Shown: piece by piece, positions 1 to 5,200 of the stretch
Layout of the letters: each line of letters opens with the position of its first letter
Position numbering within the stretch: the first letter of the stretch is position 1
Origin: Pseudomonadota bacterium
Lineage (GTDB): Bacteria; Pseudomonadota; Gammaproteobacteria; Steroidobacterales; Steroidobacteraceae
Direction of reading: 5' to 3'
DNA length: 5,200 nt
NCBI GenBank assembly: GCA_021817875.1
Contig: JAKAFQ010000337.1
Coordinates: forward strand, 1 to 5,200
Notes under the pieces: model-generated
The model's database searches: none
The model's input: the letters and a program-made list of their open reading frames with translations, nothing else
What the model was told of the DNA's origin: nothing
Made by a program: the position numbers and the translations under genes

Positions 1-630
1 GCCGAGCGCGTGCAAGCGCTCCTGCTGCAGGACCGCCTGCTGAGTCTGCCTGAGATCCTCGTATGCCCGCTGCAGCGCCTGGTAGAGATGGGCCTGGTGG
101 GCGGCGAGCGCCACGTGCTCGCCGAGCTGGCGCAGGAACTCGCATTCGCCGCTGCTGAAGCTGTGGCTCGCGCGCCGGGCGGCGAGCAGCACGCCGAATA
201 CCCGGCTCTCGAATCGCAGAGGCGCCGCGACGAGAGAACCGAGACCGGCCTGCGCCAGCCGCTGCGGGAAGGGGAAACGCAACGCGTGCAGCTCGGGCTC
301 ATGGACGAGTTCGCCCGCCACGCAGCGCGAGAGCCCGTTGCTGTCGATGTCGACCCGTACCTGTTCGGTCATCGCCAGAGCATGGGCAAGCGGCGCGCTG
401 CGCACGCCGACCCGGGCGACCATCAACCTCGGGTCGCCCGCTTCGTACAGGCAGATCGAGCAGAGATCGAGCTCCAGGTGCTCCTCGATGGTTCGGATGA
501 CGACCTGAAAGATGCTGTCGACATCCTGACGCTCGCCCATGGCGCGCGTGATGTCGCCGAGCAGTCCCAGGCGGGCGAGCTGTGCCTCGAGCCTCAGTCG
601 GGTCGTCTTGCGCTCGGTTGACCACCCCAC
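1..630 (-). CDS. GAF-domain sensor histidine kinase, N-terminal 210 residues (partial)
   Basis: The visible part is the sensory half of a two-component histidine kinase. Residues about 1-32 form a short helical lead-in without a signal peptide or membrane segment, so the protein is probably cytoplasmic. Residues about 33-183 form a GAF domain, with landmarks LDLCSICLY (55-62), NGLSRC (98-103), FGVLLAARR (145-153) and FSSGECEFLRQL (158-169). Residues 183-207 are a glutamine-rich coiled linker ending QQERLHALG. In this family that stretch directly precedes the HisKA H-box (typically GQMASGIAHDINN), so the phospho-acceptor histidine, ATPase domain and any receiver domain should lie just beyond base 1. 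The GTG start is chosen because a strong AGGAGGT lies just upstream and the only nearby upstream in-frame ATG (643-645) is followed at once by TAG. Cysteines at 57, 60 and 103 sit inside the GAF domain. The ligand is unknown. The kinase call rests on the linker and on family resemblance, since no catalytic residue is in view. Confidence 0.82.
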   Translation of the reverse strand, partial: MGWSTERKTTRLRLEAQLARLGLLGDITRAMGERQDVDSIFQVVIRTIEEHLELDLCSICLYEAGDPRLMVARVGVRSAPLAHALAMTEQVRVDIDSNGLSRCVAGELVHEPELHALRFPFPQRLAQAGLGSLVAAPLRFESRVFGVLLAARRASHSFSSGECEFLRQLGEHVALAAHQAHLYQALQRAYEDLRQTQQAVLQQERLHALG

Positions 631-634
631 GTTG

Positions 635-641
635 ACCTCCT
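635..641 (-). promoter_or_regulatory. Shine-Dalgarno site of the histidine kinase gene
   Basis: The minus strand reads AGGAGGT followed by CAAC and then GTG. This near-perfect anti-16S match, four bases from the start codon, is what decides the GTG start. The next in-frame ATG is codon 31, at the edge of the GAF domain. Confidence 0.8.
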
Positions 642-667
642 ACATCTGACCCGGCCGGGACGTTGGC

Positions 668-696
668 ATTGATTCTTGTCGGTCCTGTCATGTCAC
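668..696 (-). promoter_or_regulatory. Candidate sigma-70-type promoter for the histidine kinase gene
   Basis: On the minus strand a GTGACA box (691-696, five of six bases of TTGACA) is separated by 17 bases from ATCAAT (668-673, a weak match to TATAAT). Transcription would begin near base 661 and give a leader of about 30 bases before the GTG. An alternative pair lies further upstream on the same strand, with CTGGCA about 18 bases before TATCGT. Both are weak by eye, but the region is the least GC-rich part of this gap, which fits a promoter. Confidence 0.25.
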
Positions 697-775
697 GATA
701 CGCGCAAGCCCGTCGCCATGCCAGAGGTGGCGGACCGCACACACAGGCTGTCGCGGCGCAGCGACGCAGGGTCCG

Positions 776-825
776 GCGCAGTCTGACAGCCGGTCCGGAC
801 TGCGCGGCGGGCCCGCGGACAGTCC
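776..825 (-). repeat. Overlapping inverted repeats able to form alternative stems
   Basis: Read as minus-strand RNA, arm A (GGACUG, 825-820) pairs with CAGUCC (802-797) across a 17-base loop that holds the self-complementary GCGGGCCCGC (807-816). Alternatively GCGCAGUC (805-798) pairs perfectly over eight bases with GACUGCGC (783-776) across a 14-base loop. The two stems share bases 798-802 and cannot form together. They lie 50-100 bases after the pirin stop and about 145-195 bases before the kinase start. No run of T follows either stem, so neither is a canonical intrinsic terminator. They could protect the pirin mRNA 3' end, act as a switch, or be a by-product of high GC. Confidence 0.4.
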
Positions 826-874
826 AGGCCGCTCCCCTTGGCCGTCGAACCTCCGCGCGCCGATTCGCCGCGCG

Positions 875-1828
875 TTATGACTGCCCGGGACGCAGCGACA
901 GCCCGTTGAATTCCGGCGCGACGAGGCGCGGACTGGGACTGCCCTGAACCTCGCCGAAATGACGGTGCTGGTTCCAGGCATGCACGGCCTGTTGGATTTC
1001 CTCCGTTCGGCGCGCCACGAAATTCCACCACAGCAGGATCTGCTCACCGAACGGTTCGCCGCCGAGCAACATCAACCGACCAGCCGCGCGGCTGTCCAAC
1101 CGCAGCTGCCGGCGCCCCGCGCCGAGATACAGCAGGATATCGGGTGGAAGCGTCTCGCCCTCGACACGGACTTCGCCGTCCAACACGAGAACGGCATGCT
1201 CGAACCGCGCCTCGAGCGGCAGGTCCATGCCCGCAGGGCCATCGCTCGCCAGATCGAGGCCGATGAGCGCAGAGTGCACCTCGGTCGGCGCAGGCGCGCC
1301 GAACAGGCTACCGGCCAGCACGGTCAGTCGGAAGCCGCCCTCGTGCATCACCGGCAGGTGCGGATAGTGTTGGAATGCCGGTGCACACCGACGCTGCGAC
1401 TCGGGCAATGCGATCCACAACTGCACGGCGTGCAGCCGTCCGGCCCCCGGTGACTCGGCGTCTTCGGAGTGGGCAATACCCTGACCAGCGGTCATCAGGT
1501 TGACCTCACCCGGACGGATCGGTTGTGTACAGCCGAGGCTGTCGCGATGCAGGATCTCCCCTTCGATCATCCAGGTGAAGGTCTGCAGGCCGATATGCGG
1601 GTGCGGACCCACGTGCAGGCCGGCGCCGGCCGCAGGTTGCGTCGGACCGATGTGATCGAGGAAACACCAGGCGCCGACCGTGCGACGCCGGCGTCCGGGC
1701 AAGGCCCGATGGATCGGCAACTGGCCGACCCGGGCGAGGTGCGTGTCGATACGTTCCAGCACTGGTTGCCCGGGACAGGGCGTCCCGGGGGACTGCGGCA
1801 GCGTGGCCCGGCGCTCGGTATTGCTCAT
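875..1828 (-). CDS. Pirin family protein (bicupin iron protein)
   Basis: The gene encodes 317 residues. Pirins are non-haem iron proteins of the cupin superfamily with two beta-barrel domains; some oxidise quercetin and others bind regulators or enzymes, so the substrate here is open. The N-terminal barrel (about residues 40-145) carries the metal site: His76 and His78 in GPHPHIG, and His120 and Glu122 in GIAHSE, matching the three-His, one-Glu set of human pirin with similar spacing. The motif GEILHRDSLG (90-99) between them is also typical. The C-terminal domain (about 185-285) ends in the family signature GGEPFGEQILLWWNFVARR (256-274). It has no signal peptide and should be cytoplasmic. 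The ATG at 1828 is chosen because GAGG lies seven bases upstream; an in-frame ATG at 1888 has no ribosome site and would add an arginine-rich stretch unlike the family. The gene lies 155 bases downstream of tex on the same strand. The ligand set is intact, so it should bind metal. Confidence 0.93.
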   Translation of the reverse strand: MSNTERRATLPQSPGTPCPGQPVLERIDTHLARVGQLPIHRALPGRRRRTVGAWCFLDHIGPTQPAAGAGLHVGPHPHIGLQTFTWMIEGEILHRDSLGCTQPIRPGEVNLMTAGQGIAHSEDAESPGAGRLHAVQLWIALPESQRRCAPAFQHYPHLPVMHEGGFRLTVLAGSLFGAPAPTEVHSALIGLDLASDGPAGMDLPLEARFEHAVLVLDGEVRVEGETLPPDILLYLGAGRRQLRLDSRAAGRLMLLGGEPFGEQILLWWNFVARRTEEIQQAVHAWNQHRHFGEVQGSPSPRLVAPEFNGLSLRPGQS

Positions 1829-1835
1829 GAGACGA

Positions 1836-1839
1836 CCTC
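1836..1839 (-). promoter_or_regulatory. Shine-Dalgarno site of the pirin gene
   Basis: The minus strand reads GAGG, then seven bases, then ATG. The spacing is normal, and the site favours the start at 1828 over the in-frame ATG at 1888. Confidence 0.6.
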
Positions 1840-1853
1840 GGTCAGTCAGGCGA

Positions 1854-1895
1854 GCGATCGGCGGCCGGCGCCCGCCGCGCCCCGCCACCGATCGC
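1854..1895 (-). repeat. Long GC-rich hairpin in the pirin leader
   Basis: GCGATCGG (1854-1861) is the exact reverse complement of CCGATCGC (1888-1895). Just inside these arms further GC-rich pairs (CGG against CCG) can extend the stem past a three-base offset, so most of the 42 bases could fold. The stem ends 25 bases before the pirin ATG and about 14 bases before its GAGG site. No T-run follows it on the minus strand, which argues against an intrinsic terminator of tex. A role in mRNA stability, translation or protein binding is possible but not shown. Confidence 0.5.
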
Positions 1896-1912
1896 GCTCA
1901 GGACGGGGGGCT

Positions 1913-1927
1913 GCACAGGCCCTGTGC
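1913..1927. repeat. 15-base perfect palindrome
   Basis: The sequence gcacaggccctgtgc has seven-base arms around a single central base, in the gap between the tex stop and the pirin start. With so short a loop it would form a poor RNA hairpin (a three-base loop with six pairs at best) but a good twofold DNA site, so an operator for a dimeric regulator of pirin is one reading. Chance in very GC-rich DNA is the other. Confidence 0.4.
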
Positions 1928-1949
1928 CGGGCGGCCCGTCGCTCAGCCG

Positions 1950-1958
1950 AGGATAACA
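1950..1958 (-). promoter_or_regulatory. Candidate extended -10 box for the pirin gene
   Basis: On the minus strand the sequence TGTTATCCT reads as an extended -10 (TG, one base, then TATCCT, four of six bases matching TATAAT). No convincing -35 lies 16-18 bases upstream. If used, transcription would start near 1942 and give a leader of roughly 115 bases that contains both dyads described in this gap. Confidence 0.25.
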
Positions 1959-1983
1959 GCCGGCCGTCCGGAAACGCAGCCCC

Positions 1984-4350
1984 TCAGCGCTTCAGCGCCC
2001 GGACAAGCGCTTCGGCCAGCACGCCATGTCCCTGCGGCTCGGAGACTCGGGCCGCAGGCGCACGCGGCCTGGGATGCGGGGGCGGGGTGCGGCCGCGATC
2101 CGCCCCACGCCCCGATGCCTGACCGGAGGGACCGCGCGCCGCCTCATCGAGCTTCATGCTGAGCGCGATGCGCCGGCGCTGCAGGTCGACCTCGAGCACC
2201 TTGACCTTCACGACATCACCGGCTTTCACCAGCTCGCGCGGGTCCTTGACGAATCGGTGCGCCATCATCGAGATGTGCACCAGTCCATCCTGGTGAACGC
2301 CGATGTCGACGAACGCCCCGAAATTGGTGACGTTCGTGACCACCCCTTCGAGCAGCATGCCAGGCGCCACGTCCTTCAGGTCCTCGACGCCTTCCTGGAA
2401 GACGGCGGTCTTGAACTCCGGACGCGGATCACGGCCCGGCTTCTCGAGCTCGCGCAGAATATCCTGCACGGTCGGGAGTCCGAAACGCGCATCCGTGTAG
2501 CGGGCAGGGTCGATCTGCCTGAGCACGCGTGATTCACCCATCACCTGTGCGAGCGGCCTGCCGAGGTCCGCGAGCATGCGCTCGACGAGCGGATAGGCTT
2601 CCGGATGCACCGCCGAGCGATCGAGCGGGTTCTCGCCGCCGTTGACGCGCAGGAACCCCGCCGCCTGCTCGAACGTCTTGGCGCCGAGCCGCGGCACCTG
2701 ACGTAGCCCGTCCCGATTCGCAAATGCGCCGTTCTCGTCGCGATAGCGCACGATCGCCTCGGCAAGGGAAGCCGACAGCCCGGAGATCCGCGCAAGCAAC
2801 GCAGGAGAAGCGGTGTTGACATCGACTCCCACGGCGTTGACGCAGTCCTCGACCACCGCATCCAGTGAGCGGGCGAGCTTCGTCTGATTGACGTCGTGCT
2901 GGTATTGCCCCACGCCGATCGACTTCGGCTCGATCTTGACCAACTCGGCCAGCGGATCCTGCAGCCTGCGGCCGATGGACACCGCACCCCGCAGGCTCAC
3001 ATCGAGCCCGGGCAGCTCGTGGGAAGCGAGCTCGGAAGCCGAATACACCGACGCCCCGGCCTCGGACACCACGATCTTGGTGAGCTTGAGCTCGGGGCGG
3101 CCCTTGATCAGCTCCGCGGCGAGCCGGTCCGTTTCCCGGGAGGCGGTACCGTTGCCGATGCTGATCAGGTCGACCGAATGCGTCCTGGCCAGCGTGGCCA
3201 GCACATGCAACGATCCCTCCCAGTCATTGCGCGGGGCGTGGGGGTAGATGGTTGCGGTCTCCAACACTTTGCCGGTGCGGTCGACCACGGCGACCTTGAC
3301 CCCGGTCCGCAGACCCGGATCGAGTCCCATGGTACAGCGCGGACCGGCGGGAGCGGCCAGCAGCAGGTCATGGAGATTGCGCGCGAAGACACTGATTGCT
3401 TCTTCCTCCGCCTGCGCGCGCAGCTCCGAGAGCAGCTCCCCCTCGAGGCGCCACGCCAGCTTCACCTGCCACGTCCAGCGCACCGTCTGCGACAGCCAGG
3501 CATCGCCGGGGCGCCCCTGGTTCGACACCTGGAAATGCGCGGCGATCTTGCGCTCGCAGGGGTTGAGCGTTTCGCTCGAGGCCGGCGCGAGCGCTTCGAT
3601 CTCCTCGGGCAGTTTCAGGGTGAGCTGCAGGATCTCCTCCCTGCGCCCGCGCAACAGCGCCAGCGCGCGGTGCGACGGAATCGCCTTGAGGGGTTCGCGG
3701 TAATCGAAATAATCCCGGAACTTCACGCCAGCCTCCTCCTTGCCCGCTTCCACGCGGGAGATGAGCCAGGCAGTGTCCCGCAGGTACTCCCGCAGCTCCC
3801 CGGCCAGCGCCGCATCCTCGGCGAACTCCTCCATCAGCACCTGCCGCGCGCCGTCGAGCGCCGCCTTGACGTCGGCCACGCCGGGGTTCTCGCCGTGCTC
3901 GGTGGCGAACGGCGCTTTGAGGTACTGGGCCGCTTCGGCCTGCGGGTCGAGACGCGGGTCGGCGAGCAGCGCCGCCGCCAGCACGTCCAGACCCGCCTCG
4001 CGGGCGATCTGTCCCTTTGTCCGGCGCTTGGGCCGGTACGGCAGGTACAGGTCCTCGAGCCGCTGCTTGCTGTCGGCCGATTCGATGCTCTGGCGCAGCT
4101 CCGGGGTCAGTTTCGCCTGTTCCTCGATGCTCTTGAGGATTGCCGCGCGGCGCTCCTCGAGCTCGCGCAGGTAGGCCAGCCGTTCCTGCAGCGTGCGCAG
4201 CTGCGCATCGTCGAGTCCACCGGTCGCTTCCTTGCGGTAGCGCGCAATGAAGGGGACCGTGGCGCCGCCATCGAGCAGCGCGACAGCGGCAATCACCTGC
4301 TGAGGTCTGGCGGCGAGCTCCGCCGCGATACGGGATTCGATCGGGACCAT
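1984..4350 (-). CDS. tex: Tex, RNA-binding transcription accessory protein (YhgF family)
   Basis: The gene encodes 788 residues, close to the usual 770-790. Tex binds nucleic acid and associates with the transcription machinery; it is related to eukaryotic Spt6, and loss affects toxin or virulence gene expression in several bacteria. The order of parts is typical: an N-terminal helical region (about 1-320, with [11 protein letters not shown] at 31-41 and [16 protein letters not shown] at 100-115); a YqgF/RNase H-like domain (about 335-465, with [10 protein letters not shown] at 341-350, whose Asp344 matches the first acidic residue of RuvC-like folds); the highly conserved block [18 protein letters not shown] (452-469); helix-hairpin-helix motifs (about 515-570); and an S1 RNA-binding domain (about 663-734). 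A proline/arginine/glycine-rich tail (about 735-775) ends in a short helix. The ATG at 4350 matches where family members begin (MxxIExRIAxEL), although no clear Shine-Dalgarno site precedes it. The gene is complete and undamaged. Confidence 0.97.
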   Translation of the reverse strand: MVPIESRIAAELAARPQQVIAAVALLDGGATVPFIARYRKEATGGLDDAQLRTLQERLAYLRELEERRAAILKSIEEQAKLTPELRQSIESADSKQRLEDLYLPYRPKRRTKGQIAREAGLDVLAAALLADPRLDPQAEAAQYLKAPFATEHGENPGVADVKAALDGARQVLMEEFAEDAALAGELREYLRDTAWLISRVEAGKEEAGVKFRDYFDYREPLKAIPSHRALALLRGRREEILQLTLKLPEEIEALAPASSETLNPCERKIAAHFQVSNQGRPGDAWLSQTVRWTWQVKLAWRLEGELLSELRAQAEEEAISVFARNLHDLLLAAPAGPRCTMGLDPGLRTGVKVAVVDRTGKVLETATIYPHAPRNDWEGSLHVLATLARTHSVDLISIGNGTASRETDRLAAELIKGRPELKLTKIVVSEAGASVYSASELASHELPGLDVSLRGAVSIGRRLQDPLAELVKIEPKSIGVGQYQHDVNQTKLARSLDAVVEDCVNAVGVDVNTASPALLARISGLSASLAEAIVRYRDENGAFANRDGLRQVPRLGAKTFEQAAGFLRVNGGENPLDRSAVHPEAYPLVERMLADLGRPLAQVMGESRVLRQIDPARYTDARFGLPTVQDILRELEKPGRDPRPEFKTAVFQEGVEDLKDVAPGMLLEGVVTNVTNFGAFVDIGVHQDGLVHISMMAHRFVKDPRELVKAGDVVKVKVLEVDLQRRRIALSMKLDEAARGPSGQASGRGADRGRTPPPHPRPRAPAARVSEPQGHGVLAEALVRALKR

Positions 4351-4380
4351 CGGGAACCAGGAAGGTCGAACGGGAGCGGC

Positions 4381-4409
4381 ACTATGCGCAAACGGCCGTC
4401 GGACAACAA
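4381..4409 (-). promoter_or_regulatory. Candidate promoter of tex
   Basis: On the minus strand TTGTTG (4404-4409) is separated by exactly 17 bases from CATAGT (4381-4386, four of six bases of TATAAT). Transcription would start near 4374 and give a leader of about 24 bases. The -35 match is only the TTG core, so the call rests mainly on the spacing and on the local drop in GC. Confidence 0.35.
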
Positions 4410-4569
4410 GACTTGCGCGACTGCCCGCCAATGGCCTAGGGCACCGCGGCCCCATCCCGGGGCTGTCCACCCGGCGAAGCGCGCAGGCGGCTCGCCCCGG
4501 AGCGGCGCCCGCCGGTCTCGACGGGCAGGCGCAAACCCAGGCCGTTCCGAGGAAACACCGCATGACGGA

Positions 4570-4596
4570 TTGAGCGCGCAAGCCATCGGCTACAAT
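4570..4596 (+). promoter_or_regulatory. Promoter of the reductase gene, placed for a leaderless mRNA
   Basis: TACAAT at 4591-4596 matches the sigma-70 -10 consensus at five of six bases, and GGC precedes it as often seen in GC-rich gammaproteobacterial promoters. TTGAGC (4570-4575) could be the -35, though the 15-base spacer is short. Seven bases separate the box from the ATG at 4604, so transcription should begin at or within a base or two of that ATG. Confidence 0.5.
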
Positions 4597-4603
4597 GGCC
4601 TCG

Positions 4604-5200
4604 ATGGATACGCCGAACAGGGCTCGAACCGAATTCGCCATCCTCGGACCCGGGGCCCTGGGCTCCATCCTCGCTGCGCATCTGGCGGCGGCCGGGCATT
4701 CCGTGGTCGTGCTGGCCCGCGGCGAGCGCGCCAGGATCCTCCAAGAGCAGGGGCTGCGGATCAGCGGACTGGCCCGCATCTCGACCCGCGTTCCAGTGAT
4801 CACCGATCCCGCCGAGCTGCGGGCGACGGATGTACTCATCGTGGCAACGAAAACCCCCGGCACCGAGTCTGCGCTCGAGCGCCTGCGGCACCTCGAGGTG
4901 GGTGTGGCGTTCTCCGTTCAGAACGGCGTCCTGAAAGACGAGCTGCTGGCGCGGATTTTCGGGGCAGAGCATGTGCTGGGCGCCCTCGCGGATACCAGCG
5001 GCGAGCTGCTGGCATCGGGCGAAGTCCTGTTCACGCGCAACGTCAGCCTGCCGCTCGGGGAACTCACCGGCGGTGCCGGACGCGCGACGCGGATCGCGGC
5101 CCTGATCGATGCCGCGGGCATCCGGTCCTGCGCCGTGGACGACATCGTCGCGAGAGAGTGGAGCAAGTTCACCGCCTGGGTCTCGCTGATGAGCCTCGCG
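4604..5200 (+). CDS. Ketopantoate reductase (PanE/ApbA)-family NADP-dependent oxidoreductase, N-terminal 199 residues (partial)
   Basis: The visible part is an N-terminal Rossmann domain (about residues 10-178) followed by the start of the helical C-terminal domain. The nucleotide loop is ILGPGALGS (13-21). Arg39, after the second strand (VVVLAR), is placed to bind the 2'-phosphate of NADPH. Lys83 in VATKT and Asn107 in SVQNGV match conserved active-site positions (Lys72 and Asn98 in E. coli PanE), and Lys188 in EWSKF matches catalytic Lys176. However, the two asparagines that follow this lysine in E. coli PanE (180 and 184) align with Trp192 and Met196 here. True PanE makes pantoate for coenzyme A, but these changes point to a paralogous 2-ketoacid reductase, so no gene symbol is given. 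The start at 4604 is preferred because the other in-frame ATG (4595) overlaps the probable -10 box; neither has a Shine-Dalgarno site. The C-terminal third lies outside the window. Membership of the family is secure and the substrate is not. Confidence 0.88.
   Translation, partial: MDTPNRARTEFAILGPGALGSILAAHLAAAGHSVVVLARGERARILQEQGLRISGLARISTRVPVITDPAELRATDVLIVATKTPGTESALERLRHLEVGVAFSVQNGVLKDELLARIFGAEHVLGALADTSGELLASGEVLFTRNVSLPLGELTGGAGRATRIAALIDAAGIRSCAVDDIVAREWSKFTAWVSLMSLA

Larger units (their letters stand above)
4351..4603. other. Divergent intergenic region between tex and the reductase gene
   Basis: This 253-base gap separates two genes transcribed away from each other and should hold both promoters. 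Candidate tex signals lie at its left side (4381-4409) and the reductase promoter at its right end (4570-4596). The middle (about 4440-4560) is very GC-rich. It contains short dyads such as atcccgggg-type inverted blocks but no coding frame with family resemblance and no recognised RNA. The tex reading frame happens to stay open through this whole gap and on into the neighbour, which is a composition effect and not coding. Confidence 0.6.

Noticed and set aside
10..621. A 203-codon open frame on the plus strand.
   Set aside because: It is the antisense shadow of the GAF kinase gene, whose minus-strand frame gives a clear domain and has a strong ribosome site. The plus-strand product has no recognisable features.
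797..825. The GC-rich stem after pirin as an intrinsic terminator.
   Set aside because: No run of T follows it in the direction of transcription, and the loop is long. It is listed only as an inverted repeat.
688..1047. Two overlapping minus-strand open frames (688-1047 and 693-1031) across the pirin 3' end and the following gap.
   Set aside because: Both start inside the pirin coding sequence in other frames, are arginine-rich and low in complexity, and lack ribosome sites. They look like composition artefacts.
2888..4174. Several plus-strand open frames within tex (for example 3248-3703 and 3740-4174).
   Set aside because: They lie wholly antisense to a full-length, intact Tex protein and give serine/arginine-rich translations typical of shadow frames.
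875..4350. tex and pirin as a tightly coupled two-gene operon.
   Set aside because: The 155-base gap, the separate ribosome site and a possible separate promoter give no support for translational coupling. Co-transcription remains possible but cannot be shown from this sequence.
4351..4863. A 171-codon in-frame open extension upstream of the tex ATG, running through the divergent gap and antisense to the reductase gene.
   Set aside because: The extension has no resemblance to Tex, is serine/arginine/proline-rich as expected from reading GC-rich DNA on the wrong strand, and overlaps a clear gene on the other strand. Family members begin at the residue encoded at 4350.

Overview
The window looks like chromosomal DNA from a high-GC proteobacterium, most likely a gammaproteobacterium. 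The base composition is strongly GC-rich, codon use is GC-ending throughout, and the Tex protein reads very close to the pseudomonad/gammaproteobacterial form. The exact genus cannot be named from this stretch. No RNA gene, insertion sequence, CRISPR array, phage gene or sign of recent transfer was seen.

Layout. Three genes lie on the minus strand and one on the plus strand. From the right: a ketopantoate-reductase-family gene runs rightwards from 4604 and leaves the window at 5200. A 253-base divergent intergenic region separates it from tex, which runs leftwards (4350 to 1984) and encodes the RNA-binding transcription accessory protein. After a 155-base GC-rich gap rich in dyad symmetry comes a pirin-family gene (1828 to 875). 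After a further 244-base gap comes the start of a GAF-domain sensor histidine kinase (630 leftwards), cut by the window edge just before its expected phospho-acceptor histidine.

How they work together. No shared pathway is evident. Tex is a housekeeping factor tied to RNA polymerase and RNA, pirin is a cupin metalloprotein of uncertain substrate, and the kinase is a cytoplasmic-type sensor. The gaps between the three minus-strand genes are long and structured, and the pirin and kinase genes have their own Shine-Dalgarno sites, so they are more likely separate or only loosely coupled transcription units than a tight operon.

Worth a second look are: (1) a TACAAT box placed so that the reductase mRNA would begin at its ATG (leaderless); (2) substitution of two substrate-binding asparagines in that reductase, arguing against a simple PanE call; (3) mutually exclusive stems upstream of the kinase; (4) a long structured leader before pirin. 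Otherwise the region is ordinary, and I see no evidence of a new multi-gene system.
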